Shown here in pieces: positions 30,360 through 38,507 of a DNA stretch of 40,939 nucleotides. The notes under the pieces are model-generated. The model ran no database searches. It was not told the origin of the DNA and worked only from the letters and a program-made list of their open reading frames with translations. Position 1 is the first letter of the stretch; every line of letters begins with the position of its first letter. The translations under genes were made by a program, and so were the position numbers. Origin of the DNA: an uncultured Leptolyngbyaceae cyanobacterium (GTDB lineage: Bacteria; Cyanobacteriota; Cyanobacteriia; Leptolyngbyales; Leptolyngbyaceae); assembly GCA_938023035.1 (NCBI GenBank), contig CALIDI010000008.1:1-40939 (forward strand), given 5' to 3'.

Positions 30360-30838
30360 TGGATTGGCAAGAAATCTGAATAAAGCTTTGAGATGCCCGT
30401 ATCAGAATGGATTGAAGCGCCTCAACAGGCTGTAGAAGTCAGTTGCGCCCCCTTCGTAAGCACCAACCGGCCGCAACAGTGCCCCCCCAGCATCCATACC
30501 CTCCAGCATCAATTAAGGCGAAAACAAATGCTGTGACCGGTTTTGCCCACCCGATAGCACACCATACCATCTTACTCAAATCCATAGCTGGGTTTGAGCC
30601 AGCCCTCTCGATAGTCGGAAGTACCCTCCTCATTCTCCACAGTGGAGCGACAAAATCCTTCCTGGTCATAGGTGGTTTTACCAGAATTTTGCCCGGTGCT
30701 TCCTTCAGCATGGGAACTCGACCAAGCGACCTGCTTCTACAAAAGTGCATTGAGGAAATCAGGGAATCTGGCCTAGCTCAAAACCGCTTTTCCCAACCTC
30801 AAAGTTAACCCATCCCATTGCCGGGTATCTAAACAAAG
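30360..30838. other. Intergenic region with a possible decayed coding fragment
   Basis: No intact gene is called. On the minus strand 30572-30736 is one open frame of 54 codons without a start codon, ending TSDYREGWLKPSYGFE then TAA. Its composition (acidic then aromatic, few rare residues) looks more protein-like than the overlapping frames with ATG starts. It may be the tail of a decayed gene or a repeat; I do not recognise the family. Confidence 0.35.
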
Positions 30839-31882
30839 TCAAGGCTTCCGCAGGATCAGCGTTACCTCATCCCGATTATGGAATAGTTGCTTGGCGTGAA
30901 GGAGTTGCAGCTCACTGGCCAAGATTGCCAGTACCTCCTTAACTGTGGGCAACGGTTTCTTGTGCAACAGTTTCACGGTCAGAATCACGATACTCTCTGC
31001 CCTAAGAGCTGGCAACAACCGCCGAATTGTGTGGGCGGTCTGATAGGGACTCCAATTCATATCACAGACTAGCAAGTCATAGGCAGCCAGTGGCAAGGTC
31101 ACGTGCTCCGCCTTTTGCGCCAAATGGGTAAGGTGGGGATGCCCCTGCAAAGCAGGATGGAGATTAGCTGGGTCGATCGCGGTTACGGCTAACCCCCGTT
31201 CTAGCAGTAGAGAAGTCCAGCCGCCGGGGGCGGCCCCCACATCTAGAGCCTGATGAAACTGGTGCAGATCGAGCTGAAAGCGCGTTTCAGCTTCGAGCAA
31301 TTTGAACTTGGCACGAGAAACCATACCCAACTCTTTTTGAAAGCGGATAATGCCCCCCGACCAATCGGATAGATTGTGGGCTGGCTGGGAGAGGCCTAGG
31401 TAAAGACGATCGATCGTCAGGTAAAGCGAAATCACCCAGTCGGCCTGCCGTACTACTGGTACTAGGCCAAAGCGTTGGACTAGGAATTCATCGATCGCTG
31501 CTTTCATGCCATAAGCCGTGTAGGCAAACTCGACTCCCTTGACTCGCCGCACCTGGATTGCGACCTTTTCTCCGGGTTGCCAGCGGGTTTCTTGACTGAG
31601 CAAATCAGGGGCGATCGCACAATCTGTCTCGGTACGCTGAATCGCTACCTCCTGCTCAATGGGTTGCACATGGCGCAAAAAGATCGGCTCCTGCTGGTGC
31701 AAAACCTGGTAAACCTCAGATAAAGGTGTTTGGGTTTGAAACTGGAAGACCTCTTGAGGCTCAAGAAACTGGGTTGTGAGATCAGGAAAAAGCTGCTGCA
31801 ATTCCGCGATCGCGACAGGTCCATAGCCAGAATTAGCAGAGCCGAGCAAGCGGCTAGGCAGAAGATGAGATACCGTATCCAT
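30839..31882 (-). CDS. FtsJ/RlmM-like SAM-dependent methyltransferase
   Basis: A 347-residue protein whose C-terminal half is a Rossmann methyltransferase. The SAM-binding motif DVGAAPGGWTS lies at 214-224, an acidic YDLLVCDMNWSP at about 268-279 and a lysine-containing ILTVKLLHK follows; with K192/K194 in SRAKFKLLEA this fits the K-D-K-E arrangement of FtsJ 2'-O-methyltransferases. The N-terminal 180 residues resemble the THUMP-like front part of RlmM-type enzymes. An rRNA 2'-O-methylation role is likely but the target is not known. ATG 31882. The next stretch upstream is AT-rich and then a pseudogene. Confidence 0.82.
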   Translation of the reverse strand: MDTVSHLLPSRLLGSANSGYGPVAIAELQQLFPDLTTQFLEPQEVFQFQTQTPLSEVYQVLHQQEPIFLRHVQPIEQEVAIQRTETDCAIAPDLLSQETRWQPGEKVAIQVRRVKGVEFAYTAYGMKAAIDEFLVQRFGLVPVVRQADWVISLYLTIDRLYLGLSQPAHNLSDWSGGIIRFQKELGMVSRAKFKLLEAETRFQLDLHQFHQALDVGAAPGGWTSLLLERGLAVTAIDPANLHPALQGHPHLTHLAQKAEHVTLPLAAYDLLVCDMNWSPYQTAHTIRRLLPALRAESIVILTVKLLHKKPLPTVKEVLAILASELQLLHAKQLFHNRDEVTLILRKP

Positions 31883-32100
31883 GACACAGCAGAGGTTCTA
31901 AAGAAGATCAAAAGAAGTCGGTCATTATAAAATGAAAAGATTAGCAATAGCGTTTATCTATCCATAAAACGCATGTCAAACACAATAAACTGTGCAACCT
32001 TTAGGGTTCCTAACCAAACCTCTTTAGCGATTTTTTCAAAAATTAAAAAATGAGAGTCTTACCATCTCATCTAAAACTTCACCCTAGAGGTACAGGATAA

Positions 32101-32923
32101 GCAACCGGCCAGCTTTTGACCCCGGCTACGATTGGCTGCACTTATTCCTGAAGTATTTGATAAAGTATTTGATATTTGATAATGTGCAACCGGAAAAACC
32201 CATCTGGTTTGATGATGGCAAAATTGGTGGAGTCATTGAGCAGATAGAAGCCAGACACGTTCAGATCCGTATTACGCAGATGCGACTGGGAGGCAGTCAT
32301 CTCTGGGCTGATAAGAGAATTAACCTACTAGAGAGTCACTTGCCCCTAGGAGCGCTGCCCCCTAGGATTTGCAGGATCTGGCCTTTATTGCCTAATTTAC
32401 TGATACTATTGAACTATCGTTTCTAATACTGCCCATGATGTCGAGCTGTTGCAGCAAGAACTTCTGCGCTTAGGCTCGAAAGCGCCAGCTATTATGCTAA
32501 AAATTGAAACAAGCCAAGGCTTCGAGAACTTACCCGATACGCTGCTGATGGTTATGCGCTGGCTCTGTTGCGGGGTTGTGATTCGCGGGGTAACCTGGCA
32601 GTAAAATGTGGCTTTGAACGGCTAGCAGAGGTTCAAGAAGAAATTCTTTGGGTCTGCGAACCCATATCCCGGTCATCTGGGCAACCCAGGTGTTAGAAAC
32701 CCTGGCGAAGGAAGGAATGCCCTCCTGTGCAGAAATCACAGATGCAGTCATGGGGCACTGAGCTAGATATGTCATGCTGAACAAAGGCCCCCATTTGCTC
32801 CATGCTGTCTGCGTCGTAGCTGACATTTTAGAACACACACAAACTCACCAAGCTAAGAAGTGTGCCATGCTCCGAGAACTACGGCTAGCTCACGCCTCAG
32901 TTGGTGAGATCCATATCCATTAA
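32101..32923 (+). pseudogene. Degraded long-form pyruvate kinase
   Basis: Joining frames gives a clear pyruvate kinase: IWFDDGKIGGVIE near 32197-32235, then RINLLESHLPLGALP, DLQDLAFIA, IMLKIETSQGFENLP, CGFERLAEVQEEILW, VIWATQVLETLAKEGMPS, AEITDAVMGH, VMLNKGPHLLHAV and the tail KKCAMLRELRLAH ending TAA at 32921-32923. Lesions: duplication of AAGTATTTGAT at 32151-32173, a frameshift near 32361-32366, TAA at 32393-32395 where Gln is expected, frameshifts near 32423, 32590-32600 and 32665, and TGA at 32759-32761. The N-terminal part is missing and the active-site GDLAVE-like motif reads GNLAVK. The segment order matches the large (about 600-residue) pyruvate kinases found in some cyanobacteria. 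It cannot make enzyme. Confidence 0.9.
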
Positions 32924-33196
32924 ATAAATCTAAATTTTGTGCAAGTCCAGATTCAATTCTTTCACTAGAAAAATCGCAGTCCGCAAACTCAACCTGCTTT
33001 AGGGCCAGTCAACAAGAGTTGTCAGGCCCAAACACGGAACTACAATCAAATCATTAACTAGCTGTATCAATCAGATTTCTAAATCAGGGTTTTTCCTTTC
33101 GACTTTGCCCAGCCTGCCCGTTGACTTTCTTCCTTCAGAAGACACAAGTACCGCTGCACTCACCTAGCAGGGAGCTATCTCAAGAAACCACCGGAA

Positions 33197-33391
33197 CTAG
33201 TAGCGTGACTGTGAATGGCGCTTCCGTTGCTTTTGCTTGGCGATCGCCTTCCGCTTTTCCTTCTCTAAAGGAGTTTCAAAGTGACGATTCTTTCTCATAT
33301 CTTGGAAAATGCCAGCCTTGGAAACTTGACGCTTGAACCGACGTAACGCCGACTCAATTCCTTCGCTCTCTCCAAGAATCACTTGAGCCAT
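33197..33391 (-). CDS. rpsU: 30S ribosomal protein S21
   Basis: A 64-residue basic protein, [20 protein letters not shown] at the N-terminus, followed by [27 protein letters not shown] and a Lys/Arg-rich tail. This is the S21 fold that contacts the mRNA anti-Shine-Dalgarno region of the 30S subunit. It lies 261 bp downstream of the RNA-binding protein gene rbp on the same strand. The rbp-rps21 pairing is known from Anabaena, where it is cold-responsive; whether it is so here is inference. ATG 33391. Confidence 0.97.
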   Translation of the reverse strand: MAQVILGESEGIESALRRFKRQVSKAGIFQDMRKNRHFETPLEKEKRKAIAKQKQRKRHSQSRY

Positions 33392-33652
33392 TTATTCCAT
33401 CCTTCACTTAGCTGAACAACAAACTGACTGATGTTAGCTTCGTTCAGCCCAAAGGACTACGGAAACAGGGCAAACTTAACGCTGCATGTCACCGGGTTAG
33501 CCCCTTGGGCCGACCCAAAGCCAGGGTAGACTTGCTGATTCAGCTAGAAAAGCCATAACAAGTCACTTGGGATCACTTCCCTAACTGAATCAAAGCTGAA
33601 GACATTTGCTGAATCTTTACTCAAGATTGTGTAACGAGTCAGCAAACAAGCG

Positions 33653-33958
33653 TTAATAACGGCGATCGCCCCCACGGCGGTTATTTCCCCAGCCACCACC
33701 AGAAGCGGGGCGCTGTTCACGAGGCTTGGCTTTGTTCACTTTCAGATCTCGCCCCATCCATTCGGCTCCATCCAGAGCCTCAATCGCAGCGGCTTCTTCA
33801 GCTTCTGACCCCATCTCGACAAAAGCAAAACCACGAACGCGACCTGTCTCACGATCTGTGGGCAACTGCACACGATTAACGGTGCCATACTCTTTGAACG
33901 CATGTTCGAGGTCTTCTTGCGTAACCTGATAGGACAGATTACCAACATAAATTGACAT
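33653..33958 (-). CDS. rbp: RRM-domain RNA-binding protein (Rbp)
   Basis: A 101-residue single-RRM protein. RNP2 is IYVGNL at residues 3-8 and RNP1 is RGFAFVEM at residues 42-49; the short C-terminal tail is glycine/arginine-rich (GGGWGNNRRGGDRR). Cyanobacterial Rbp proteins bind single-stranded RNA, several are cold-induced, and some take part in mRNA localisation near membranes. The tail is shorter than in RbpA1 types, but the Gly-rich class is clear. It starts at ATG 33958 and precedes rpsU. Confidence 0.95.
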   Translation of the reverse strand: MSIYVGNLSYQVTQEDLEHAFKEYGTVNRVQLPTDRETGRVRGFAFVEMGSEAEEAAAIEALDGAEWMGRDLKVNKAKPREQRPASGGGWGNNRRGGDRRY

Positions 33959-34283
33959 GGAGTTTCTCCAGAACTAAGAAATTGTAGAGAGTTAAATTCG
34001 GAGAAACACTTGAAAAAAGCGAATTACACAACCGAAATTAATTTCTATCAGCATCAATATAGCACAGCTTATGCGGCCTGGCACAGATATACCCGTCGCC
34101 GGGTGCATGTCACTTTTGGCTTCACCCTTTTCTGGTATGCCCGGCTTGCTCTAATCCCTCTCCCAATTTGGAAGAGGGACTTTGAGATGGTTCGGCCCCT
34201 TGCTCCCAGGTTGGGAGCAAGGGGCTGGGGGATGAGGGCCTGAAAAGGTTCCATGCTCTCCCCGTCGCCAAGCACAGCCCTTT
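33959..34283. other. rbp upstream region with intergenic repeat hairpins
   Basis: The part next to 33958 should hold the rbp leader and promoter. Farther right, about 34150-34240 is a repeat of the CCCTCTCCCAATTTGGAAGAGGGA type with a perfect hairpin at 34196-34224. No gene is called. Confidence 0.5.
34196..34224. repeat. Perfect 13-bp hairpin in an intergenic repeat
   Basis: CCCCTTGCTCCCA (34196-34208) and TGGGAGCAAGGGG (34212-34224) are exact inverted copies with a GGT loop. An imperfect stem of the same style, CCCTCTCCCAA with TTTGGAAGAGGG, lies at 34155-34178. It sits downstream of the small membrane protein gene and could also end that operon's transcript, though it lacks a T-run. Confidence 0.8.
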
Positions 34284-34475
34284 TTAAGATGGCAAGGATT
34301 GTCTACCAAGCCCAAACGGCGATAAACCCACCTTTGCAGTCAACAAAATAGTCACCTGAGGGCTGTCGGCTTCTTCTAGGCGGGGTCGGTTTTGCAGCCA
34401 GGCAAAGATCGCGGCAGCGAGCACCAGCACCAGTGTAGTAGCCGCGACCAGTTGTAGCATGATGGTGTAGCGCAT
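34284..34475 (-). CDS. Small single-span membrane protein, unknown function
   Basis: A 63-residue protein: a short basic N-terminus, one hydrophobic span (about residues 5-26, IMLQLVAATTLVLVLAAAIFAW), then an acidic to neutral tail. A very strong ribosome binding site, AAGGAGGAGG, lies directly before ATG 34475, which supports a real gene. It begins 13 bp after the flavocytochrome stop and is the last gene of the operon. I recognise no family. A role as a small accessory subunit of the flavocytochrome is possible. Confidence 0.65.
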   Translation of the reverse strand: MRYTIMLQLVAATTLVLVLAAAIFAWLQNRPRLEEADSPQVTILLTAKVGLSPFGLGRQSLPS

Positions 34476-34488
34476 TCCTCCTCCTTGA

Positions 34489-35826
34489 TTACGCCAGGTT
34501 AAAGTGTTCCATGTGTATATTTGTAACGGGCACTTCCAACGCTAACAACGCCCGCTCTACTGCTGCCATCATGGCGGGAGCTGCACAGATAAAGTACTGA
34601 CGACTACCTCGGTGAATGGGAATGTGTCGTGCCAGCAGATCGCGGTCAATATAGCCCGTTTCACCCGACCAATCTTCTGCGGCTTTCCGCAAAACATAGA
34701 TGATTGTCAGATCGAGGGTTGCTTTCAGCGCTTCAAGTGCCTCTCGATAGGTCACATCTTCCCAGGAGGGAGCAGCATAAATCAGCAGAAATGGGCGATC
34801 GTCGTGGCGCTCCGCTGCTGTTAGCAACATGCTGTAAATGGGTGTAATCCCGACTCCGCCAGCAATTAAGACAAAGCCGGCACTATTCCAGTAGCGTTCA
34901 GTGGTAAACACACCGTAAGGCCCATCCAAATAGGCTTTGGTGCCCGGCTTCACGGTTTGGATCTGGCTGGTAAAGTCCCCTAGAGCCTTGATCCCAAATT
35001 CAAGCTGATCGGGGCGATCGCCACTAGATGACATGGAAAAAGGATGCTCTCGCATACTCAGCGGTGTAATGTCAAGGGTTAACCAGGCAAACTGGCCCGG
35101 CTGAAAGGTAAAGCCCTCATGGCCCAGGGGCCGCAGCACCAGACTCCAGACATTGCCTCGCTGAGGCATAACAGACTCAACAACGTAGGGGCGCTTTGTC
35201 ATCAGCCAGGGCTTTACCAGACGCACATATACAATCAGCCAGAGGGCTACCAAGATCAGGCCACCCCAGAGCACCTGTTTCCAAAACAAGCTGAGATAAT
35301 AACCCACCCCAACGGCGTGACCAAACCCCAAACCCACTGCCAGCAGCGCTAACAAGCTATGCATAGCCCGCCAGGGTTCGTAGGCAATCTTCAGCGGCTT
35401 GCGCCAGATCGTCGTGACCACCATGGCCAGAAATGCCACCGTACCCAGTACAGCCAGTCGCGCCCGCCAAGGAGCCTGGGGAAAATTGAGCAATTGCAGG
35501 GTTTCGGGCTTTGTGATGAATAGCATGACTGGATGCACCAGCACCAGTACCAGTGCTACGACCGAACTGTAGCGATGAAACTGCAAGAGAATATCAATGC
35601 CATAGGAGGACTCAATGCGATTGACACGAGCCGTTAAAACAAATTGCAGTACCATCAGCGCCAGACCAATAAACCCCAAAGCCACCGAAAACTCTACCCA
35701 GAATCCGCGTTCTACGGGCATGGGATGAAGCAACAGCAGCAACAGGGGAAACAGGGTAACGAACAGATAGGCGCTGATCCAGGTAAGCGCCACAGCAATG
35801 GGGCTGTGCATTAGCAGGCGTCTCAT
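34489..35826 (-). CDS. Ferric-reductase-like transmembrane flavocytochrome
   Basis: A 445-residue protein. The N-terminal half has six hydrophobic segments with the heme-ligand pairs H84/H98 and H156/H170, each 14 apart, as in FRE/NOX ferric reductases. The C-terminal half is a ferredoxin-NADP+ reductase-like unit with the FAD segment REHPFS (259-264) and the nucleotide-binding GGVGITP (323-329). It should pass electrons from cytoplasmic NAD(P)H across the membrane to an acceptor such as Fe3+, O2 or a quinone. ATG 35826 is chosen because it overlaps the upstream stop as ATGA; the longer frame to 35877 would overlap the lactonase gene by 55 bp. Confidence 0.88.
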   Translation of the reverse strand: MRRLLMHSPIAVALTWISAYLFVTLFPLLLLLLHPMPVERGFWVEFSVALGFIGLALMVLQFVLTARVNRIESSYGIDILLQFHRYSSVVALVLVLVHPVMLFITKPETLQLLNFPQAPWRARLAVLGTVAFLAMVVTTIWRKPLKIAYEPWRAMHSLLALLAVGLGFGHAVGVGYYLSLFWKQVLWGGLILVALWLIVYVRLVKPWLMTKRPYVVESVMPQRGNVWSLVLRPLGHEGFTFQPGQFAWLTLDITPLSMREHPFSMSSSGDRPDQLEFGIKALGDFTSQIQTVKPGTKAYLDGPYGVFTTERYWNSAGFVLIAGGVGITPIYSMLLTAAERHDDRPFLLIYAAPSWEDVTYREALEALKATLDLTIIYVLRKAAEDWSGETGYIDRDLLARHIPIHRGSRQYFICAAPAMMAAVERALLALEVPVTNIHMEHFNLA

Positions 35827-36719
35827 GGGGCTTCTCCAGTGGAAATTCCAAAGCGATGGGTTGGCAATCCAGGGCAATCGGTTGGTAGGCGAAACAAATC
35901 GCCAGCATAAAAGCCGGCCTGAATTTCAGTCTGACTCAACCCAATGGAGGCCGAGGTGATGTACAAATCGGTAAGGTGGCTACCTCCAAAAATCGGGCAG
36001 GTGGGGCGTTGCACGGGTAGCTGCACCCGTCGCAATTCCTGGCCGGTTGGGTCAAACTGCACAACACACCAGCCATCCCACAGGGCCGACCAGAGATGAC
36101 CTTGGGTATCAACGGCTAATCCATCGGGTTCTACGGGTTCATCGCCCAAATCGATTAATACCTGGCGATCGCCAATGCTTCCTGTGGCTCGATCAAAAGC
36201 GTAGGCAAAAATTTGTCTCCGGGGCGAATCGGTCAAGTAAAAGGTGTCTCCGGCTGGGCTCCAGCCCAACCCATTGGCAATGGTTAACCCCGTTTCCATG
36301 GTCTGCCAGGTACCGTCGGGATCATAGCGATAGAGAGCCGCTTGCCCCAGCTCTGGACTAAGGGAACCAACCCAAAACCGACCTTGCACATCGCACTTGC
36401 CGTCATTAAAGCGACTACCAGGGCAGGCAAACTTCACTTGGTGCAGCGTTTGTTGTGCGCCGGTTTGGGGATCTAGCAGCGCGAGCCGATTACCCAGCGC
36501 CATTAGAAGTTGCGGCCCATCGGTAAGAGCGATCGCGCTCACCACATCCCCGACATCAAAACTGCGATCTCGACCTGTAGCCGGATTAAACTGATGTACC
36601 CGATGGTTATAGATATCGACCCAGTAAAGCACCTGAGTGGCTGCATCCCAGAGGGGACACTCCCCCAGGCGGGCACGGGCAGCAAGAACATTTTGGATAG
36701 CGGTGACCGTTACACTCAT
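35823..36719 (-). CDS. SMP-30/gluconolactonase family protein
   Basis: A 298-residue six-bladed beta-propeller lactonase. ATG 36719 starts the recognisable fold (MSVTVTAIQNVLAARARLGECPLWD); the frame continues back to 37025 but that section overlaps the glucosidase gene and is a shadow. Metal-site segments are LGECPLWD with its Glu, RFNDGKCDVQGRFWVG with its Asn and FYLTDSPRRQIFAY with its Asp. It would hydrolyse an aldonolactone such as glucono-1,5-lactone, matching the SDR upstream. It starts 22 bp after the glucosidase remnant and shares ATGA with the flavocytochrome gene. Confidence 0.9.
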   Translation of the reverse strand: MSVTVTAIQNVLAARARLGECPLWDAATQVLYWVDIYNHRVHQFNPATGRDRSFDVGDVVSAIALTDGPQLLMALGNRLALLDPQTGAQQTLHQVKFACPGSRFNDGKCDVQGRFWVGSLSPELGQAALYRYDPDGTWQTMETGLTIANGLGWSPAGDTFYLTDSPRRQIFAYAFDRATGSIGDRQVLIDLGDEPVEPDGLAVDTQGHLWSALWDGWCVVQFDPTGQELRRVQLPVQRPTCPIFGGSHLTDLYITSASIGLSQTEIQAGFYAGDLFRLPTDCPGLPTHRFGISTGEAP

Positions 36720-36741
36720 GGGGCTTTGAGGATTGTGGATT

Positions 36742-37614
36742 TTAGCGTTGAGATTGCTGGTGCAGCAAAGTGGCGACCAAGCTAGTCCAGCCGGTTTGGT
36801 GATTAGCGCCAATACCCGCGCCGTTATCTCCATGGAAATATTCATAGAACAGAAGCAAGTCGCGCCAATGGGGATCGGTCTGGAAGAGAGAGTGACCCCC
36901 ATGCACAGGGCGATCGCCTGCTTGATTCCGTAAAAAGATGCCGCAAAGCCGCTGACCAATCGCCTCTGCCACCTGCTGCAAGGTCTGGTGTGGGCCTGAC
37001 CCAGTCGGATACTCCAGCAACACATGTAAGTGCTTGGCCGTATTGGCTCGGTTCACCACTCGAATCTGAATCAGAATATCCTCGTCTGTCTGCTTGGCAT
37101 ACTCGACAAAGACATCAAAGTATTCGTTGCGATCAAAAATGCCTGTATCTACTAATTCAAATTCTGGATCATAAAAACCCCGTTCTTGATTGGCCCTGAC
37201 CAACTGATCATAGGGAAAAGCCACCTGAGGATATTTATAGAGATACTTCATGTAGGCGTGGGAGGGGATATTGTCCAGGTAAAAGTAGTACTCCTTGACA
37301 TCTTCCCCGTGGTTGCCCTGCGGCCCTGTCAGCCCAAAAATACGCTCTTTAAGAATGGGGTCTTGCCCATTCCAGAGGGCGATCGCAAAGCACAGCCGTT
37401 GGTGATTATCAGAAATTCCGGCAATGCCATCCTCCCCCCAGCGGTAGGCCCGCGAGCGGGCATGGTCATGAGGAAAATAGTCCCAAGCTGCTCCGTCAGG
37501 GCTATAGTCTTCGCGCACGGTGCCCCACTGGCGTTCACTCAAGTAAGGCCCCCAGCGTCGCCAGTAGGCGGTGCGATCGCGATCGTCAGCCAGGCGTTTT
37601 TCTTCTGCTGTCAT
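36742..37614 (-). pseudogene. MGH1/GH63-like glucosidase with a large internal deletion
   Basis: A 290-codon intact frame. Residues 1-197 match the N-terminal part of large (about 880-residue) cyanobacterial MGH1-like glucosidases: [60 protein letters not shown]. Residues from about 201 jump to their extreme C-terminus: [25 protein letters not shown] and [18 protein letters not shown]. About 590 residues including the (alpha/alpha)6 barrel core are missing, with the join near 37010-37025. The frame is kept and a GAGG site precedes ATG 37614, so a short protein may still be made, but hydrolase activity is unlikely. An assembly error is an alternative. Confidence 0.8.
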
Positions 37615-37697
37615 TGGTTACCTCGTGGGTATCACTTTTGGTTGGTTTGATTCATGCTGTTGGCAGCTCATTCGCAGCAAGCGGTAAACCGCTTTTA

Positions 37698-38507
37698 CTA
37701 GGCCGACCAGGCTTCTCGAAAGTCAGCGTAGAGGGTTAAACCACCATCAATAAATAACGTTTGTCCAGTGATGTAAGCGGCCTCATCCGAAGCGAGAAAA
37801 GCAACAGCCGCCGCCATTTCTGCAGAAGTACCTACCCGCCCCATAGGAATATGGCTTTCGACGGCCGCCTGTTTTTCCAAGTCTTCGATCCAGGCTTTGT
37901 TGATTGGGGTCACCGTGGCTCCAGGGGCGATCGCATTCACCCGAATGCCCTGGGCTGCATATTCTAGCGCCAGGGTCTTGGTCATGTTTTCCATGCCACC
38001 CTTACTGATTGCATAGGTGACATAGAGGGGGCGGGGAATGATTTCATGGACGCTGGAGATGTTGATAATCACCCCGGTTTGCCCTTGGGTGAGCCAGTGG
38101 TTAATCGATTCCCGCGCGCAGAGAAAGGCCCCGCGCAGATTGACTCCCATAATCCGGTCAAAGTCTTCAGCCGTGACCTCATGGGAAGGCGTTTCAGTCT
38201 GAATTCCGGCATTGTTGACGAGAATGTCGAGATTGCCTAGTTTTTCAATGGTGGTAGCCACCATCTGGCAAATGTCCGCTTCTTTAGAAACATCCCCTCG
38301 CACTAGGAGCGATCTCACCCCACAGGCTTCGGCCTGCCCACAGGCTTGCTGCATCGCCTGGGCTTCGGTGACTTGTGCTCCCTCCGGGCTGCTGCGGTAG
38401 TTAATGGCAACGTTACACCCCTCCTCCGCCAGTCGAATCGCGATTGCCTGCCCAATGCCAGAGGCCGCCCCTGTTACCAAAGCAGTTTTGCCTTTCAATC
38501 CCTTCAT
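37698..38507 (-). CDS. SDR family oxidoreductase, glucose 1-dehydrogenase type
   Basis: A 269-residue classical short-chain dehydrogenase. The cofactor motif TGAASGIG is at residues 12-19, NNAG at about 98-101 and the catalytic S151/S152, Y165 and K169 (YAISK). The INYRS after beta-2 and the C-terminal IDGG fit the glucose 1-dehydrogenase subgroup, which makes gluconolactone and NAD(P)H. ATG 38507 is preferred over 38543 because GAGAGG lies four bases ahead and the family starts there. It is the first gene of the putative operon; the glucosidase remnant follows after 83 bp. The true sugar or polyol substrate is unproven. Confidence 0.9.
   Translation of the reverse strand: MKGLKGKTALVTGAASGIGQAIAIRLAEEGCNVAINYRSSPEGAQVTEAQAMQQACGQAEACGVRSLLVRGDVSKEADICQMVATTIEKLGNLDILVNNAGIQTETPSHEVTAEDFDRIMGVNLRGAFLCARESINHWLTQGQTGVIINISSVHEIIPRPLYVTYAISKGGMENMTKTLALEYAAQGIRVNAIAPGATVTPINKAWIEDLEKQAAVESHIPMGRVGTSAEMAAAVAFLASDEAAYITGQTLFIDGGLTLYADFREAWSA

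Noticed and set aside
30443-30808. 121-codon plus-strand frame and its 103-codon antisense frame
   Set aside because: Neither has domain-like composition; a third frame on the minus strand looks more like a coding remnant.
36720-37025. N-terminal extension of the SMP-30 frame
   Set aside because: It overlaps the glucosidase remnant entirely and carries no lactonase sequence; ATG 36719 fits the family start.
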